Counted from the stretch's first letter, positions 19,035-28,842 are shown. The stretch is DNA of 64,000 bases from Synechocystis sp. PCC 6714 (GCF_000478825.2 NZ_CP007542.1:1240001-1304000); one strand, 5' to 3'. Numbers and translations: made by a program. Notes: a model not told the origin generated them from the sequence alone.

Positions 19035-19282
19035 AAAGTCTCCATCCGGCGAATCAACTGGGCCAGCAACATCAAAGCAGCATTGCCGGCGCTGAGGATT
19101 AAAACCCCCACCATGCCAATCATCCAATCGTCCCGCAACACCGACACCACCAAAATAATGATCGAAGTCTTGGTGGCCACACTGGCAAAGGAGAGCATTT
19201 TTACCCAGATATTGCCCCGTTGGATGGTGGCCAAGAGTGGAATAAACACCGCCAGCAACATAGTCCAGAGTAGAACCGTCAT
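19031..19282 (-). CDS. mrpF: Mrp antiporter subunit MrpF
   Basis: 83 residues with three hydrophobic helices and a central polar segment (RGNIWVKMLSFASVATKTSIIIL) resembling the conserved MnhF region where small residues line the helices. The ATG at 19282 overlaps the mrpE stop by 4 bases, and its stop overlaps the mrpG start. Size matches MrpF (80-95 residues). Part of the same polycistron. Confidence 0.86.
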   Translation of the reverse strand: MTVLLWTMLLAVFIPLLATIQRGNIWVKMLSFASVATKTSIIILVVSVLRDDWMIGMVGVLILSAGNAALMLLAQLIRRMETL

Positions 19283-19668
19283 TTTTCCTCCTTAGGGCCA
19301 AGATAATGAACTTCGTACCATCCCTCTTCGTGGTATTTCAAAACTATGGTTTTTGGAGTAAAGGTAATCAGGAAAATATCCAGAAAAATTAGCCCCCTGC
19401 TTCGTTGGGATGAAAATTCCTGTCTTTCAATCCAAGTTCTGGTGTGGGGTTGGAGAATCATTTGCCAAGCTTCGATGTAAGCCTGGGGAATGGCCAGCAG
19501 AATTTCCTTAAACACCCTCAGCCCATCCCGCAACACGTAAGGGGGCACGGGACGACGGGGAATTAACAGGGCCACAATCAGGCCAATGAGAATATTGCCT
19601 GGGCTAAGATTACCCGTTAACAAAAACCAAATGCCTAGCCGTAAACTAATATCAAGGAGTCCAGTCAT
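19279..19668 (-). CDS. mrpE: Mrp antiporter subunit MrpE
   Basis: 129 residues from the ATG at 19668, chosen because it forms an ATGA overlap with the upstream mrpD stop; a longer in-frame start at 19782 would lie deep within mrpD. Membrane segments FWFLLTGN-type (LGIWFLLTGNLSPGNILIGL) and the region RRPVPPYVLRDGLRVF to ILLAIPQAYIEAW are typical of MnhE, as is the C-terminal TFTPKTIVLKYHEEGWYEVH. Small integral subunit involved in complex assembly. Confidence 0.87.
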   Translation of the reverse strand: MTGLLDISLRLGIWFLLTGNLSPGNILIGLIVALLIPRRPVPPYVLRDGLRVFKEILLAIPQAYIEAWQMILQPHTRTWIERQEFSSQRSRGLIFLDIFLITFTPKTIVLKYHEEGWYEVHYLGPKEEK

Positions 19669-21152
19669 ATTAATACCGAGCCGAAAAGTAACATCAACAT
19701 TATGGCCATGGTTCCGATCAGATGATCTAATCTTTCCCCCCAATCCGGCGGTTGCCAAGGGATTTTCCGCAAACCCCACCAATAGATGGCCGAGCCAAGC
19801 AGAAAACTAGCGGTGGCTTTAATGCCGTTCTCCCAGGAAAAGGCGGCCGGATAAATGGCATTGCCCAGGGTCAAAGCTCCCAGCAGGAGAAGCACCGCTA
19901 AAACCAGGCCCCAGGGGGATTTATCCAGGTCAAGGTTGTTATCAAAGCTAGGGGTAAGGAAAATAAATTTGGCCAAAATAATCGCCGTGCCCACCCCCGC
20001 CAAGTTCATCAAAATTCCTGTCCAGGGCAGTTCATTAAGGCTGATGGTTTGCAGGGTCAGGGTTTTCGCTTCAAAGCCCGCCAGGATGGGTAGGCCAATG
20101 ATGGAAGAACTGGCCAATACCATGGGTAACCACAATTTGTAGGAAATTGGTTGGGCCTGGAGTTTGTCCAAGTTCCTTTCCGGCAGCCTGCCCACCAACA
20201 GAAATAGGCAAGCCTTAGCAAGGCCATGGGTTAACGCATAAACACCGCCCACCGTCGGAGCCACCAGGATAAAGCCCATCTGGGAAATGGTGCTGTAGGC
20301 CAAAATCCGCCGACTGTCCCGGGCAAAAATGCCTAGGCCAATGCCTAACAGGGCGGTGCCAATGGCCAGACCCCACACCATAGTGGCCAATCTTTCCGAC
20401 AGGGAAGCAAACCGCAACAGGGGTAAAATTCCCGCTTTGACCACAATGCCCGACAACAGGGCCGCCACGGGGGCACTGGCAATGCTACTGGTTTGGGGCG
20501 ACCATAACCCGGAGAGAAAAATTTCCCCCTTAATTAACAGTCCTAAAAAAATTAAGGCGATCGCCTCGTAGGGGGCAGTGGCTAAACCTTGGAAATTGAG
20601 GGAATGGGCGGTTTGGTAAACCAACATCACCCCGATCAAATAAAACAATAAACCTGTGTTAGTAACGAATAGATAACGCAATCCAATCCAACTGCTGGCG
20701 GCCTGGCGGGGATAGATAATTAATAAAAATGAGGATAAACCCACCACCTCTAAACAGACATATAAACTAATTAAATCCGTAGATAAAAAAGCGGCATTGA
20801 GACTAACGTGGAGCACCATTAATTGGACGTAAAAAAAAGTTGTCCTTGGGGAAGCCCAACAGTAGAGCAACACCGCTAGGGTAACTAAACCATTGGTGAG
20901 CAGAAAGTAACTACCCAAATTATCCAATTGCAGAAGAATGCCAAACCCATCCATCAACTGCCATTGCTGGGTACTGGGCAGGGAAAAACCCACCGCCGCC
21001 AAGAGAATGGTGCCCAGGGTCATTAGTAGGGCCGATGGTCGCACCAGGGGAGGAAATAGATAGCCACCAAAGGCCCCCATTAGTACCAGGATCAGGAGGG
21101 CGACGATGGCAATTAATAAGTTGTTGGGGGCGATCGCCGTGGGGAAATTCAT
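19665..21152 (-). CDS. mrpD: Mrp antiporter MrpD-like (NdhD-type) subunit, copy 2
   Basis: 495 residues with about 13-14 membrane helices of the proton_antipo_M fold shared with complex I subunits NuoL/M/N. Conserved charged helices include the Glu in LYVCLEVVGLSSF and the Lys in LLIKGEIFLSGLW, followed by ALLSGIVVKAGILPLLRF and SQMGFILVAPTVGGVYALTHGLAKACLFLLVG. Annotated in Synechocystis as NdhD5/NdhD6-type genes because of complex I homology, but the operon shows it belongs to Mrp. It is clearly paralogous to the gene at 21664-23127. It overlaps mrpE by 4 bases and follows a small mrpC. Confidence 0.92.
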   Translation of the reverse strand: MNFPTAIAPNNLLIAIVALLILVLMGAFGGYLFPPLVRPSALLMTLGTILLAAVGFSLPSTQQWQLMDGFGILLQLDNLGSYFLLTNGLVTLAVLLYCWASPRTTFFYVQLMVLHVSLNAAFLSTDLISLYVCLEVVGLSSFLLIIYPRQAASSWIGLRYLFVTNTGLLFYLIGVMLVYQTAHSLNFQGLATAPYEAIALIFLGLLIKGEIFLSGLWSPQTSSIASAPVAALLSGIVVKAGILPLLRFASLSERLATMVWGLAIGTALLGIGLGIFARDSRRILAYSTISQMGFILVAPTVGGVYALTHGLAKACLFLLVGRLPERNLDKLQAQPISYKLWLPMVLASSSIIGLPILAGFEAKTLTLQTISLNELPWTGILMNLAGVGTAIILAKFIFLTPSFDNNLDLDKSPWGLVLAVLLLLGALTLGNAIYPAAFSWENGIKATASFLLGSAIYWWGLRKIPWQPPDWGERLDHLIGTMAIMLMLLFGSVLI

Positions 21153-21201
21153 GGAGACAATGGGTTTAAAAGCCTGATGTTAGACAATAAATTAACCTTG
21201 G

Positions 21202-21552
21202 TTAGGACCAGTATTCCCTTTCGATGGCGGCAATTTCTAGGGTGGGGTTTTCCTTGGCTAATTTCATAGCGATGACCAACATTAAAATTTGGGTGGAGAA
21301 GCCAATCACAATGGCCGTAAGAATGACTGCCTGGGGCAAGGGATCGGCGTATTGTATTGGCCCTGGGGAAACTTCTGCTCCCACAATGGGGGTGGTGACT
21401 CCGGTGCGGGCAGCAACGAAACAGTAATAGCCAATTACTCCGGTGCTAATTACATCCATGGCCACTATTTTCATCAGTAAATTGCGCTTATAAATTAAGC
21501 CTAAAAAACCAATCATTACGGTTGCGAAAATACAGGCTTCTGGGCCTACCAT
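21202..21552 (-). CDS. mrpC: Mrp antiporter MrpC-like (NuoK-type) subunit, copy 2
   Basis: 116 residues with three membrane helices. MVGPEACIFATVMIGFLGLIYKRNLLMKIVAMDV and DPLPQAVILTAIVIGFSTQILMLVIAMKLA give the NuoK/MnhC pattern, including the DP-PQAVILTAIVI segment typical of MrpC. It is near-duplicate in layout to the gene at 23124-23468. It lies between the two mrpD-like genes, so the operon has a C-D-C-D arrangement. Confidence 0.9.
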   Translation of the reverse strand: MVGPEACIFATVMIGFLGLIYKRNLLMKIVAMDVISTGVIGYYCFVAARTGVTTPIVGAEVSPGPIQYADPLPQAVILTAIVIGFSTQILMLVIAMKLAKENPTLEIAAIEREYWS

Positions 21553-21663
21553 TACCCACCTCCCTTGGTTTGATTAATCTCCCCAGGTTATCAAATGCCA
21601 TCCGTCTTTGCTTAACGGAATGGTTACACTCCAGAGTCTGAGTTGTCGTAGTTGCAAAAATAG

Positions 21664-23127
21664 TCATACCAAAATCCAGGCAAAGAGAATGGTTAAACTG
21701 ATGCTCATCATGCCGATCAGATGGTCGACCTGTTCTCCCCCATCGGGCAGTTTTAGAGTTAGCCTTTTGACCACGCCCCAATATAGTCCCGCCCCCACCC
21801 CGCAGGTCAGGGTGGCTTTGAGCAAATTACTGGCCGTAAAGGCTTGCCAGTAAACCACATTGCCCACCGCTAAACCCCCCAATAACACTGCCAATGCTAT
21901 GCCTAAGCCCAGGGGATAGGTTTTACCGACAAAGGTTGGTTTAAGGAAAACGAATTTGGAAAAGGAAATGGCTGTACCCACCGCGGCAATGTTTAAGGCG
22001 ATCGCCAACCAGGGGGGGAGTCCTTTGAGGGTCAGGGTTTTTGCTTCAAAGCCCGCCAACAGGGGAAAACCGGCAATGGAAGAACTGGCGAGGAGTAGGG
22101 GAACCCAAAATCCAGCGGCAATGGGGGTTTTCTGTAAAATTTTGAAATCCCGACTGGGCAAATTCCCCGCCAATAGGAACAAACTGGATTTCACTAAACC
22201 GTGGGTGAGGGCATAAAATCCCCCGGCCACTGGAGCCGCCAAAACAAAGCCCATTTGGGAAACGGTGTGGAAAGCTAACATCCGCTTGGTATCTTTGGCC
22301 AGCATGGCATAGGCCACTCCAAATAAAGCCGTGGCTACTCCTAAACCTTGGACTAGCAAGAGTAACTGATCCGATAACAGACCACAGCGTAACAAACCCA
22401 AAATGCCGGCTTTTACCACCACCCCAGACATCAGGGCCGACATGGGGGTGGCCGCTTCCCCGTGGGTTTGGGGCAACCACAGTCCGGCCAGAAAAATGCC
22501 CCCTTTGGTCAGTAAACCTAAAAATATCAGCGCCGTTGCTTCCGGGGGAGCCTGGGTTAAACCGCTAAAAGCAAAGGATTGACTATTGCTGTACACCAAC
22601 GCCACCCCGATGAGGTAAAACAACATAGCAGTGTTGCTCAGCAATAAATAGCGCAGTCCCAGCCAAATAATTCGGGGTTCCCGGGGATAGGTCATCAGGC
22701 AAAAAGCGGCGATCGCCACCACTTCCAAGGCCACATAAAGACTCATAAAATCCGCACAAAGAAAAGCGGAATTGAGACTGGTGTGGAGAATAATCAGTTG
22801 GGCATAAAAAAAGGCTGAGCGGCCGGTATTCCAGCAATAGACCAACACAGCCAAAGTTACTAGGGCATTGGTCAGGAGGAAATAACCCGATAGGGCGTCC
22901 AGTTGGAAGGCAACGCCAAAACTGTCTAATAAATACCAAAATTGAGCTTCTGGCAAAGAAAATGCCAAGTATGCTAAAAATCCCGTGCTAAGACAGACGG
23001 CCAAAGTCAAAAAATGAATGGTGGCGGGCAATAAATAGCCGGTGAATCCCGCCATCAGAGCCAAGCAAATGACCACCGTCGCCCAGGGTGCCGCATTAAA
23101 TTCCGCTGAAACTGCAAATAGGGTCAT
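21664..23127 (-). CDS. mrpD: Mrp antiporter MrpD-like (NdhD-type) subunit, copy 1
   Basis: 487 residues, proton_antipo_M fold with about 13-14 helices. Motifs parallel to copy 2: YVALEVVAIAAFCLMTYPR, LLTKGGIFLAGLWLPQTHG, ALMSGVVVKAGILGLLRC, HTVSQMGFVLAAPVAGGFYALTHGLVKSSLFLLAGNLPSR. The Lys in LLTKGG is conserved. It overlaps the upstream mrpC-like gene by 4 bases. Two MrpD-like subunits presumably fill the two antiporter-like positions that MrpA and MrpD occupy in other bacteria. Confidence 0.92.
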   Translation of the reverse strand: MTLFAVSAEFNAAPWATVVICLALMAGFTGYLLPATIHFLTLAVCLSTGFLAYLAFSLPEAQFWYLLDSFGVAFQLDALSGYFLLTNALVTLAVLVYCWNTGRSAFFYAQLIILHTSLNSAFLCADFMSLYVALEVVAIAAFCLMTYPREPRIIWLGLRYLLLSNTAMLFYLIGVALVYSNSQSFAFSGLTQAPPEATALIFLGLLTKGGIFLAGLWLPQTHGEAATPMSALMSGVVVKAGILGLLRCGLLSDQLLLLVQGLGVATALFGVAYAMLAKDTKRMLAFHTVSQMGFVLAAPVAGGFYALTHGLVKSSLFLLAGNLPSRDFKILQKTPIAAGFWVPLLLASSSIAGFPLLAGFEAKTLTLKGLPPWLAIALNIAAVGTAISFSKFVFLKPTFVGKTYPLGLGIALAVLLGGLAVGNVVYWQAFTASNLLKATLTCGVGAGLYWGVVKRLTLKLPDGGEQVDHLIGMMSISLTILFAWILV

Positions 23128-23468
23128 GGCCAGTACTGTTTTTCAATCGCCTTTACTTCTAGGGTGGGATTTTCCCGGGCCAGTTTCATGGTGGCCACCA
23201 GCATCAAAGCCTGAATCGATAGACCAATGACAATGGCTGTGAGGATAACCGCCTGGGGAACGGGATCTGCATAGGGAATGGTTGATTCTTTATCCGTGAC
23301 TATGGGAGTAAGAAAACCAGTACGAGCAGCCATCAAGCAATAGTAGGCAATGACCCCTGTGCCCATCACATCCATGGCAATGATTTTCATAAACAGATTG
23401 GGCTTATAAATCAGCCCTAAAAAGCCGATGATCACAGTCACAAAAATGCAAGCCTCTAGGGCGACCAT
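23124..23468 (-). CDS. mrpC: Mrp antiporter MrpC-like (NuoK-type) subunit, copy 1
   Basis: 114 residues, three membrane helices: MVALEACIFVTVIIGFLGL, KIIAMDVMGTGVIAYYCLMAA and DPVPQAVILTAIVIGLSIQALMLVATMKLA. First gene of the nine-gene Mrp operon. A ribosome site (aaggaggagcgggcc on the coding strand) precedes the ATG. The operon promoter should lie in 23469-23748. It is very similar to copy 2, indicating a tandem C-D duplication. Confidence 0.9.
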   Translation of the reverse strand: MVALEACIFVTVIIGFLGLIYKPNLFMKIIAMDVMGTGVIAYYCLMAARTGFLTPIVTDKESTIPYADPVPQAVILTAIVIGLSIQALMLVATMKLARENPTLEVKAIEKQYWP

Positions 23469-23748
23469 GGCCCGCTCCTCCTTATTTGACTCGGTTACGC
23501 CAGCGCAAACCTAGACCAATGGGGCCTGAAAAACAGCTTGGCGAGCATTCACCTTTGGTTATGTAATTTGAGTTTTAGATTGCATAGATTCTATCCTTAT
23601 CCCGGCAACAATAGCAATGGCGATCGCCATAAATTCCCCGAATGGGGTCAATCAATCTGGGATAACTGGGCTGAATTGTTCTCCGTAGCCGAAAATAGCT
23701 GGTAATGGTTTTGATCACTTTGACCACCCCGATTTGGGACTATGCACC

Positions 23749-24405
23749 ATGTTTGAAAGCACGACTAACCCCACCTACCAAGGGCAATTTGGCCCTTTCA
23801 CCATCGATGACCACGATCGCCGGGAAGTAATTCTCTACCGCACGGGGCTAGCTTTGGCCGCTGGGGCATTTAGCCTGGGGACCACACTAGTTTTGACCCA
23901 ACCCTTTCAGCCCTTGGCGATCAATTTTCACTTGGCCACCGCTTGCTTTTGGTTGATAACGGCGGGTTTGGGACTGAGCCTCTGGACGATTCACATTTAC
24001 CTAGTCCCACTGCACCGCACCTTGCAAATTTTTTGGGCGATCGGTACCTCGGCGGCCCTCTACTTGAGTTTTGCCTACCCCGGTCCATTAGTGATTACAG
24101 TCTATGATCAGCCCTGGACTGTTTTGGGCATTGGCTTCACCTTCGCTGCCCTAACGGGAATTTTCTTTAAGGAAGCCTTTTGTTTCAATCGCTTGGAAAC
24201 TAAATTTTTGACCGCTATTCTCCCCCTACTATTGCTAGGTCATTTAGCGGGAATCTTACCCGTAACTGTGGCCAAGGAAGGCCTGACTGCCGTCAGTATT
24301 TTGTTCTTGATTTTTGTGCTTAGGAAAGCAATGCAACCCATCGACCCCGACATTGGCGATAAATCTGTCTTCACCTATCTAGCGGAGCAACGGAAAGCGG
24401 TATAA
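23749..24405 (+). CDS. DUF2301 integral membrane protein
   Basis: 218 residues from the ATG at 23749; a TTG at 23734 in frame is a weaker alternative. About six membrane segments, with LYRTGLALAAGAFSLGTTLVL and the FTFAALTGIFFKEAFCFNRLE segment typical of the DUF2301 family found in cyanobacteria and plants. The C-terminus (LRKAMQPIDPDIGDKSVFTYLAEQRKAV) is cytoplasmic-like. Function unknown. It is divergent from the Mrp operon and could share its regulatory region. Confidence 0.85.
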   Translation: MFESTTNPTYQGQFGPFTIDDHDRREVILYRTGLALAAGAFSLGTTLVLTQPFQPLAINFHLATACFWLITAGLGLSLWTIHIYLVPLHRTLQIFWAIGTSAALYLSFAYPGPLVITVYDQPWTVLGIGFTFAALTGIFFKEAFCFNRLETKFLTAILPLLLLGHLAGILPVTVAKEGLTAVSILFLIFVLRKAMQPIDPDIGDKSVFTYLAEQRKAV

Positions 24406-24563
24406 GGTTCTTCACAATCCAAGAGGGTGTTCAAAAAGCCCCCTCAAACATAAATTTTAGGGGAAATCAGATTAAACTCTGCTGCATTGGGTGATTGATA
24501 GGTCAAACTGTAACTATGTCGGCATTTTCCTAGAAATTACTTGCTTAGCCATTCCCTTCCCGG

Positions 24564-25772
24564 TCAGGATTTCAGCAGTAAAAAAGTGATACTACCCAAT
24601 CCGGCGATCGCCAAGTAGAGCCCACTGGTCCACCGGGGCCCAGAGGCCATTGCCAGAATAGTTAACAAAAAAACGTCGAGAAAAACCCGGCTGTAGTTGA
24701 GGTAATAGTTCAAGATGTAAAAGCTAGCCACCAGTAACAATCCCCCGTAGAGCCCACTGGCATAGGTGAGGGTTTTAGGGGTGGGGGGCCGGGTAAACCA
24801 GATTAATAGAGCAAAGGTTAACCAAAGGAGAAACCATAAATAGCCCTCGTAGACGTTGTTACCGTTGAGTCCCCCTTGAATCAAACTCTGAAATTTTTCG
24901 CCAATGCCCACAAACGGCCAGCCAAAGTTGCCACTGCCACTGCCGCCGGGCAACTGTCGCCAACGGATATAGCCTAACCAAACTGTTATGGGGATCAAGC
25001 TGGTAAGTAAAACTGCCATCGATCGCCATTGCCGATTTTGCGCCAAGGTTAAAGCAATGGCCAGCCAGATAATTAACGATGTTTCCCTGGTTAATAACCC
25101 TAGGGCTAAGAGAATAGGCACCAGCCACCATTTTTTACTTCGATTAGGGGGAAATATTTGCTGACAGACCACTGCCCCCAAACTGAAAGCACTGGCCAGC
25201 AAGTCCGCTGTGGAGAGAAATAGCACCATCCAAACCCCTGGAATGGCCAGCATGGCTAAGGCTCCAATGGCTTTCTGTTTTTGATATTGAAAATAAAGGG
25301 CGGTTAACCCTGTACAAATGGCGATCGCCACAATATTGATCAACACCAAAGCCCAGGGAATTAACACCGGATTGCCCAAACCGAGCACATAGCCCAGCAG
25401 GGGATAGAGAATGCGGCGGTAACGGTAGCTGGGATGGTCTAGGGCCGCAATGGAACCGTCATTTTGCAAACCCGGATCCAGGGCAATGGTTAAAAATTGT
25501 TGACCGTCGTAACCCAATTCCCCTTGGTAAATTAATGTTTCCGCCGGGTTCAGCAACGGTGACAGGGGCAACACCGAACCAATGCGGAAAAAGCCCGTGA
25601 TCTGCCCATCAAATTTAAACCCATAGAAATAGCCCGCCACGGCGATCGCCAGCCCCAAGGCCACCAACATCGCCTTATAAATCTCTTTACGACCAATGTT
25701 TTGAGCAATCTTTTCCACGGCGATCGGATTGGGATGGTAACAGTGACGGCCACAGTTAATCAGTTTCCCCAT
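24564..25772 (-). CDS. Polytopic membrane protein, GT-C-like
   Basis: 402 residues with 9-11 hydrophobic segments. The first long non-membrane loop holds GYDGQQFLTIALDPGL followed by RRILYPLLGYVLGLG, a pattern seen in bacterial GT-C-type glycosyltransferase-like or glycopolymer-formation membrane proteins, where acidic residues in this loop bind the lipid-linked donor. No closer assignment is justified. The ATG at 25772 is chosen. It is divergent from hemC by about 85 bases. Confidence 0.65.
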   Translation of the reverse strand: MGKLINCGRHCYHPNPIAVEKIAQNIGRKEIYKAMLVALGLAIAVAGYFYGFKFDGQITGFFRIGSVLPLSPLLNPAETLIYQGELGYDGQQFLTIALDPGLQNDGSIAALDHPSYRYRRILYPLLGYVLGLGNPVLIPWALVLINIVAIAICTGLTALYFQYQKQKAIGALAMLAIPGVWMVLFLSTADLLASAFSLGAVVCQQIFPPNRSKKWWLVPILLALGLLTRETSLIIWLAIALTLAQNRQWRSMAVLLTSLIPITVWLGYIRWRQLPGGSGSGNFGWPFVGIGEKFQSLIQGGLNGNNVYEGYLWFLLWLTFALLIWFTRPPTPKTLTYASGLYGGLLLVASFYILNYYLNYSRVFLDVFLLTILAMASGPRWTSGLYLAIAGLGSITFLLLKS

Positions 25773-25856
25773 TGCTTCACAGAAGGAAAACCAAGGCCGA
25801 CAGCCTCTGATGCTATGCTAGATCGAGTCTATTTTTAACAATATTTTTTAAGTTTC

Positions 25857-26819
25857 ATGACTGTTTCGACCTCTGCTCCCACAGTTCGGATAGGCTCACG
25901 GAAAAGCCAACTAGCCCTGGTGCAAACCTATTGGGTGCAGGAAGAATTGCAAAAACACTTCCCCGATCGCCAATTCGATGTCGAAACCATGAACACCCAG
26001 GGAGACATTGTCTTGGACGTGGCCCTGGCCAAAATTGGCGATAAGGGACTGTTTACCAAGGAATTGGAAGACGGCATGCTGGCCAAAAGAACGGATTTGG
26101 CCGTCCATTCCCTCAAGGATTTACCCACCAATTTACCCGCGGGCTTAATGCTCGGTTGCGTCACTAAACGGGTTAACCCCGCCGATGCTTTAGTCTTGAA
26201 CGCCAAACACCAGGGCAAAGACCTGGCTTCCCTACCGGAAGGGGCCGTTGTTGGCACTTCTTCCCTGCGACGTTTAGCTCAACTGCGGTACCACTTTCCC
26301 CACTTAACCTTTAAGGATGTGCGGGGCAACGTTAATACCCGTTTGGCTAAGTTAGATAGCAATGAGTACGATGCTATTATTTTGGCCGCCGCTGGCTTGG
26401 AACGGTTAGATATGGCCAATCGCATTGACCAATTAATCCCCCCGGAAATTTCTCTCCATGCGGTGGGGCAGGGGGCCCTGGGCATTGAGTGTCGGGACGG
26501 AGATCAGGAAATTCTCAGCCTGCTGAAGGTATTGGAAGACGAAGATAGTCGGGATTGTTGTTTGGCGGAACGGGCCTTTTTGCGGCAACTAGAAGGCGGA
26601 TGCCAGGTACCCATCGGCGTTAACACCCATTTAAACGGTGATAATTTAACCCTGACCGGCATGGTGGCCAGTTTGGATGGCCAAAGACTGATTAAAGATA
26701 GTCTCAGCGCTCCCCGGAATGAAGCGGAAAAATTGGGACAGGATCTTGCCCTCAAGTTACGGGAACAGGGAGCAGGGGAAATTTTGGCAGAAATTCTAGC
26801 GGAAGTAGGGCGGGGCTAA
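25857..26819 (+). CDS. hemC: Hydroxymethylbilane synthase (porphobilinogen deaminase)
   Basis: 320 residues. Polymerises four porphobilinogen units into hydroxymethylbilane for heme, chlorophyll and bilin synthesis in the cytoplasm. Key features: [13 protein letters not shown] at the N-terminus, the catalytic Asp of HSLKDLP (Asp88), the Arg-rich [12 protein letters not shown] at about 133-144, [10 protein letters not shown], and the dipyrromethane-cofactor Cys in [10 protein letters not shown] (Cys249). Length is normal. Essential for tetrapyrrole supply in a phototroph. Confidence 0.97.
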   Translation: MTVSTSAPTVRIGSRKSQLALVQTYWVQEELQKHFPDRQFDVETMNTQGDIVLDVALAKIGDKGLFTKELEDGMLAKRTDLAVHSLKDLPTNLPAGLMLGCVTKRVNPADALVLNAKHQGKDLASLPEGAVVGTSSLRRLAQLRYHFPHLTFKDVRGNVNTRLAKLDSNEYDAIILAAAGLERLDMANRIDQLIPPEISLHAVGQGALGIECRDGDQEILSLLKVLEDEDSRDCCLAERAFLRQLEGGCQVPIGVNTHLNGDNLTLTGMVASLDGQRLIKDSLSAPRNEAEKLGQDLALKLREQGAGEILAEILAEVGRG

Positions 26820-26949
26820 ACTTTAACAGTTCTAGACAGAGGCTCAATTTGAGATATTGACCTGTAAAGTTGCCTATTTTTCGTTTGGAGAGATAATCTG
26901 GCCTTGATGGGGGAAGGTGCCTAAGTTATATCTTCCCTGGTCAGGAACT

Positions 26950-28842
26950 ATGCTCAACCCAGATCGCCAAGCACAGTTAGCCCAATTGCAAAGCCAATAT
27001 CCCCAAAAGTTCGTCCCCACCACTGAAATTTTTAGTCATATTCACCGGGGCGATCGCCTATTTATTAGCACCGCCTGTGGCGAACCTCAATATTTAGTGC
27101 AGGAGTTGGTTAACTATGTGCAGGCCCATCCCAAATCCCTATTCGATGCGGAAGTGCTCCAAGTTTGGACTCTAGGTTTAGCACCCTATACGGATAGCAA
27201 ATTTGCCAAAAACTTCCGCCATAATTCCTTTTTCATTGGCCACCACACCCGTAGCGCCGTCAATAAAGGCTTAGCGGACTATACCCCTATTTTTCTTTCC
27301 CAAGTGCCGGGGTTATTTGAGCAAGGGTTTGTACCCATTGATGTGGCCCTAATTCAAACTTCCTATCCCGATGACCATGGCTACGTCAACCTGGGGGTGA
27401 GCGTGGATATCGTTAAAGCGGCGGTGGAGCAGGCCTCTTTGGTAATCGCCCAAATGAATAGTCAAGTGCCCAGAATTCATGGGGATGGGTTCATTGCCAT
27501 AGAAAAATTGGACTATATCATTGCCCACGATGAACCACTTTTGGAATATCAAATGGAGCGGGATAATATTCTCGCCGGACGCATTGGCAAATATGTAGCC
27601 AGTTTGATCCAGGATGGGGACACCATTCAAGTGGGCTATGGTAGTATTCCCGATGCGGTATTGAGCTATTTAAATAATAAGAAAAACTTGGGGGTGCATA
27701 CGGAATTAATTTCCGATGGTTTGGTGCAATTGCTCAAAAGTGGAGCGGTGAATAATAGCCAAAAAACTAGAAATCGGGGCAAAGTGGTGGCAACTTTTTG
27801 TATGGGGAGTCGGAGCACCTACGACTATTTAAATGATAATCCCGCGGTGGAATTCCGCACCGTTGATTACACCAATAACCCCATTACCATTGCCCACCAC
27901 GACAATATGGTGGCCATTAATAGTGCCCTGGAAATTGATTTGACGGGCCAGTCCACCGCCGAGTCCCTGGGCAGTAATTTTTACAGTGGCATCGGTGGCC
28001 AAGCAGACTTTATGCGGGGAGCAGTGATGGCCAAGGGAGGCCGCACCATTTTGGCTCTGGAATCCACCGCTGAAAATGAAACCATTTCCCGCATTGTGCC
28101 GTTTCTTCGGGAAGGGGTGGGCATTACCCTCAATCGGGGGGACATTCATTACGTGGTCACAGAGTATGGCATTGCCTATCTCCACGGTAAAAATATTCGG
28201 GAACGGGCCATGCAGTTAACGGCGATCGCCCATCCCAAATTTCGTCCCTGGTTGATTGAGCAGGCGAAAAAGAATCATTTAATCTATGCTGACCAAGCTT
28301 TCATTGCTGGGCAACAGGGGGAATATCCTGAAAATTTGGAAACCTATCGCACCACCCGCACCGGATTGGAATTATGGCTCAGACCAGTGAAATTTAACGA
28401 TGAACCTAACTTAAAAAATTTCTTTTATGCCCTTTCCGACGAAAGTTTAGTGCGACGTTTTATGTCTGTCCGTACTGATATGCCCCACCAGAGATTACAA
28501 CAATTTTCGGTGATTAACTACAACGAAGAAATAATCATTCTGGCGATCGTCAAACAACCACACCAAGAAGCCATTGTCGGTGTAGGCCAGTATGCCCTCA
28601 ATGAAGATAGCCATACAGCAGATATAGCTTTTGTCGTGCGGGATGATTACCACAACAAAGGCATTGGTGCTCTGTTATTAAACTATTTGACCCAATTAGC
28701 GAAAAAACAAGGTCTACTCGGCTTTACCGCCGACGTTTTACTGGAAAATCGAGCCATGTTGCATCTGTTTGAGAAAATGAACTTTCCCATGGAGCGGCGC
28801 ATGAGTGATGGGGTTTATGAGTTAAAAATGTTTTTCAGCTGA
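26950..28842 (+). CDS. Acetyl-CoA hydrolase/CoA-transferase fused to a GNAT domain
   Basis: About 630 residues from the ATG at 26950; a GTG at 26917 in frame is an alternative start. Residues about 1-210 match the N-terminal and 220-420 the C-terminal acetyl-CoA hydrolase/transferase domains, with GYGSIPDAVLSYL, YSGIGGQADFMRGA and YVVTEYGIAYLHGKNIRERA. The last ~160 residues form a GNAT acetyltransferase-like domain (ADIAFVVRDDYHNKGIGALLLNYL, the acetyl-CoA pyrophosphate loop). In Synechocystis the corresponding gene beside hemC is annotated as a 4-hydroxybutyrate CoA-transferase. Substrate is uncertain; the fused GNAT suggests acyl-CoA-linked regulation or transfer. Confidence 0.85.
   Translation: MLNPDRQAQLAQLQSQYPQKFVPTTEIFSHIHRGDRLFISTACGEPQYLVQELVNYVQAHPKSLFDAEVLQVWTLGLAPYTDSKFAKNFRHNSFFIGHHTRSAVNKGLADYTPIFLSQVPGLFEQGFVPIDVALIQTSYPDDHGYVNLGVSVDIVKAAVEQASLVIAQMNSQVPRIHGDGFIAIEKLDYIIAHDEPLLEYQMERDNILAGRIGKYVASLIQDGDTIQVGYGSIPDAVLSYLNNKKNLGVHTELISDGLVQLLKSGAVNNSQKTRNRGKVVATFCMGSRSTYDYLNDNPAVEFRTVDYTNNPITIAHHDNMVAINSALEIDLTGQSTAESLGSNFYSGIGGQADFMRGAVMAKGGRTILALESTAENETISRIVPFLREGVGITLNRGDIHYVVTEYGIAYLHGKNIRERAMQLTAIAHPKFRPWLIEQAKKNHLIYADQAFIAGQQGEYPENLETYRTTRTGLELWLRPVKFNDEPNLKNFFYALSDESLVRRFMSVRTDMPHQRLQQFSVINYNEEIIILAIVKQPHQEAIVGVGQYALNEDSHTADIAFVVRDDYHNKGIGALLLNYLTQLAKKQGLLGFTADVLLENRAMLHLFEKMNFPMERRMSDGVYELKMFFS

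Noticed and set aside
24406-24563. GAGGG...CCCTC hairpin as an IS end or terminator
   Set aside because: Only a 5-bp stem with a long loop and no T-run; no second end found. Insufficient support.
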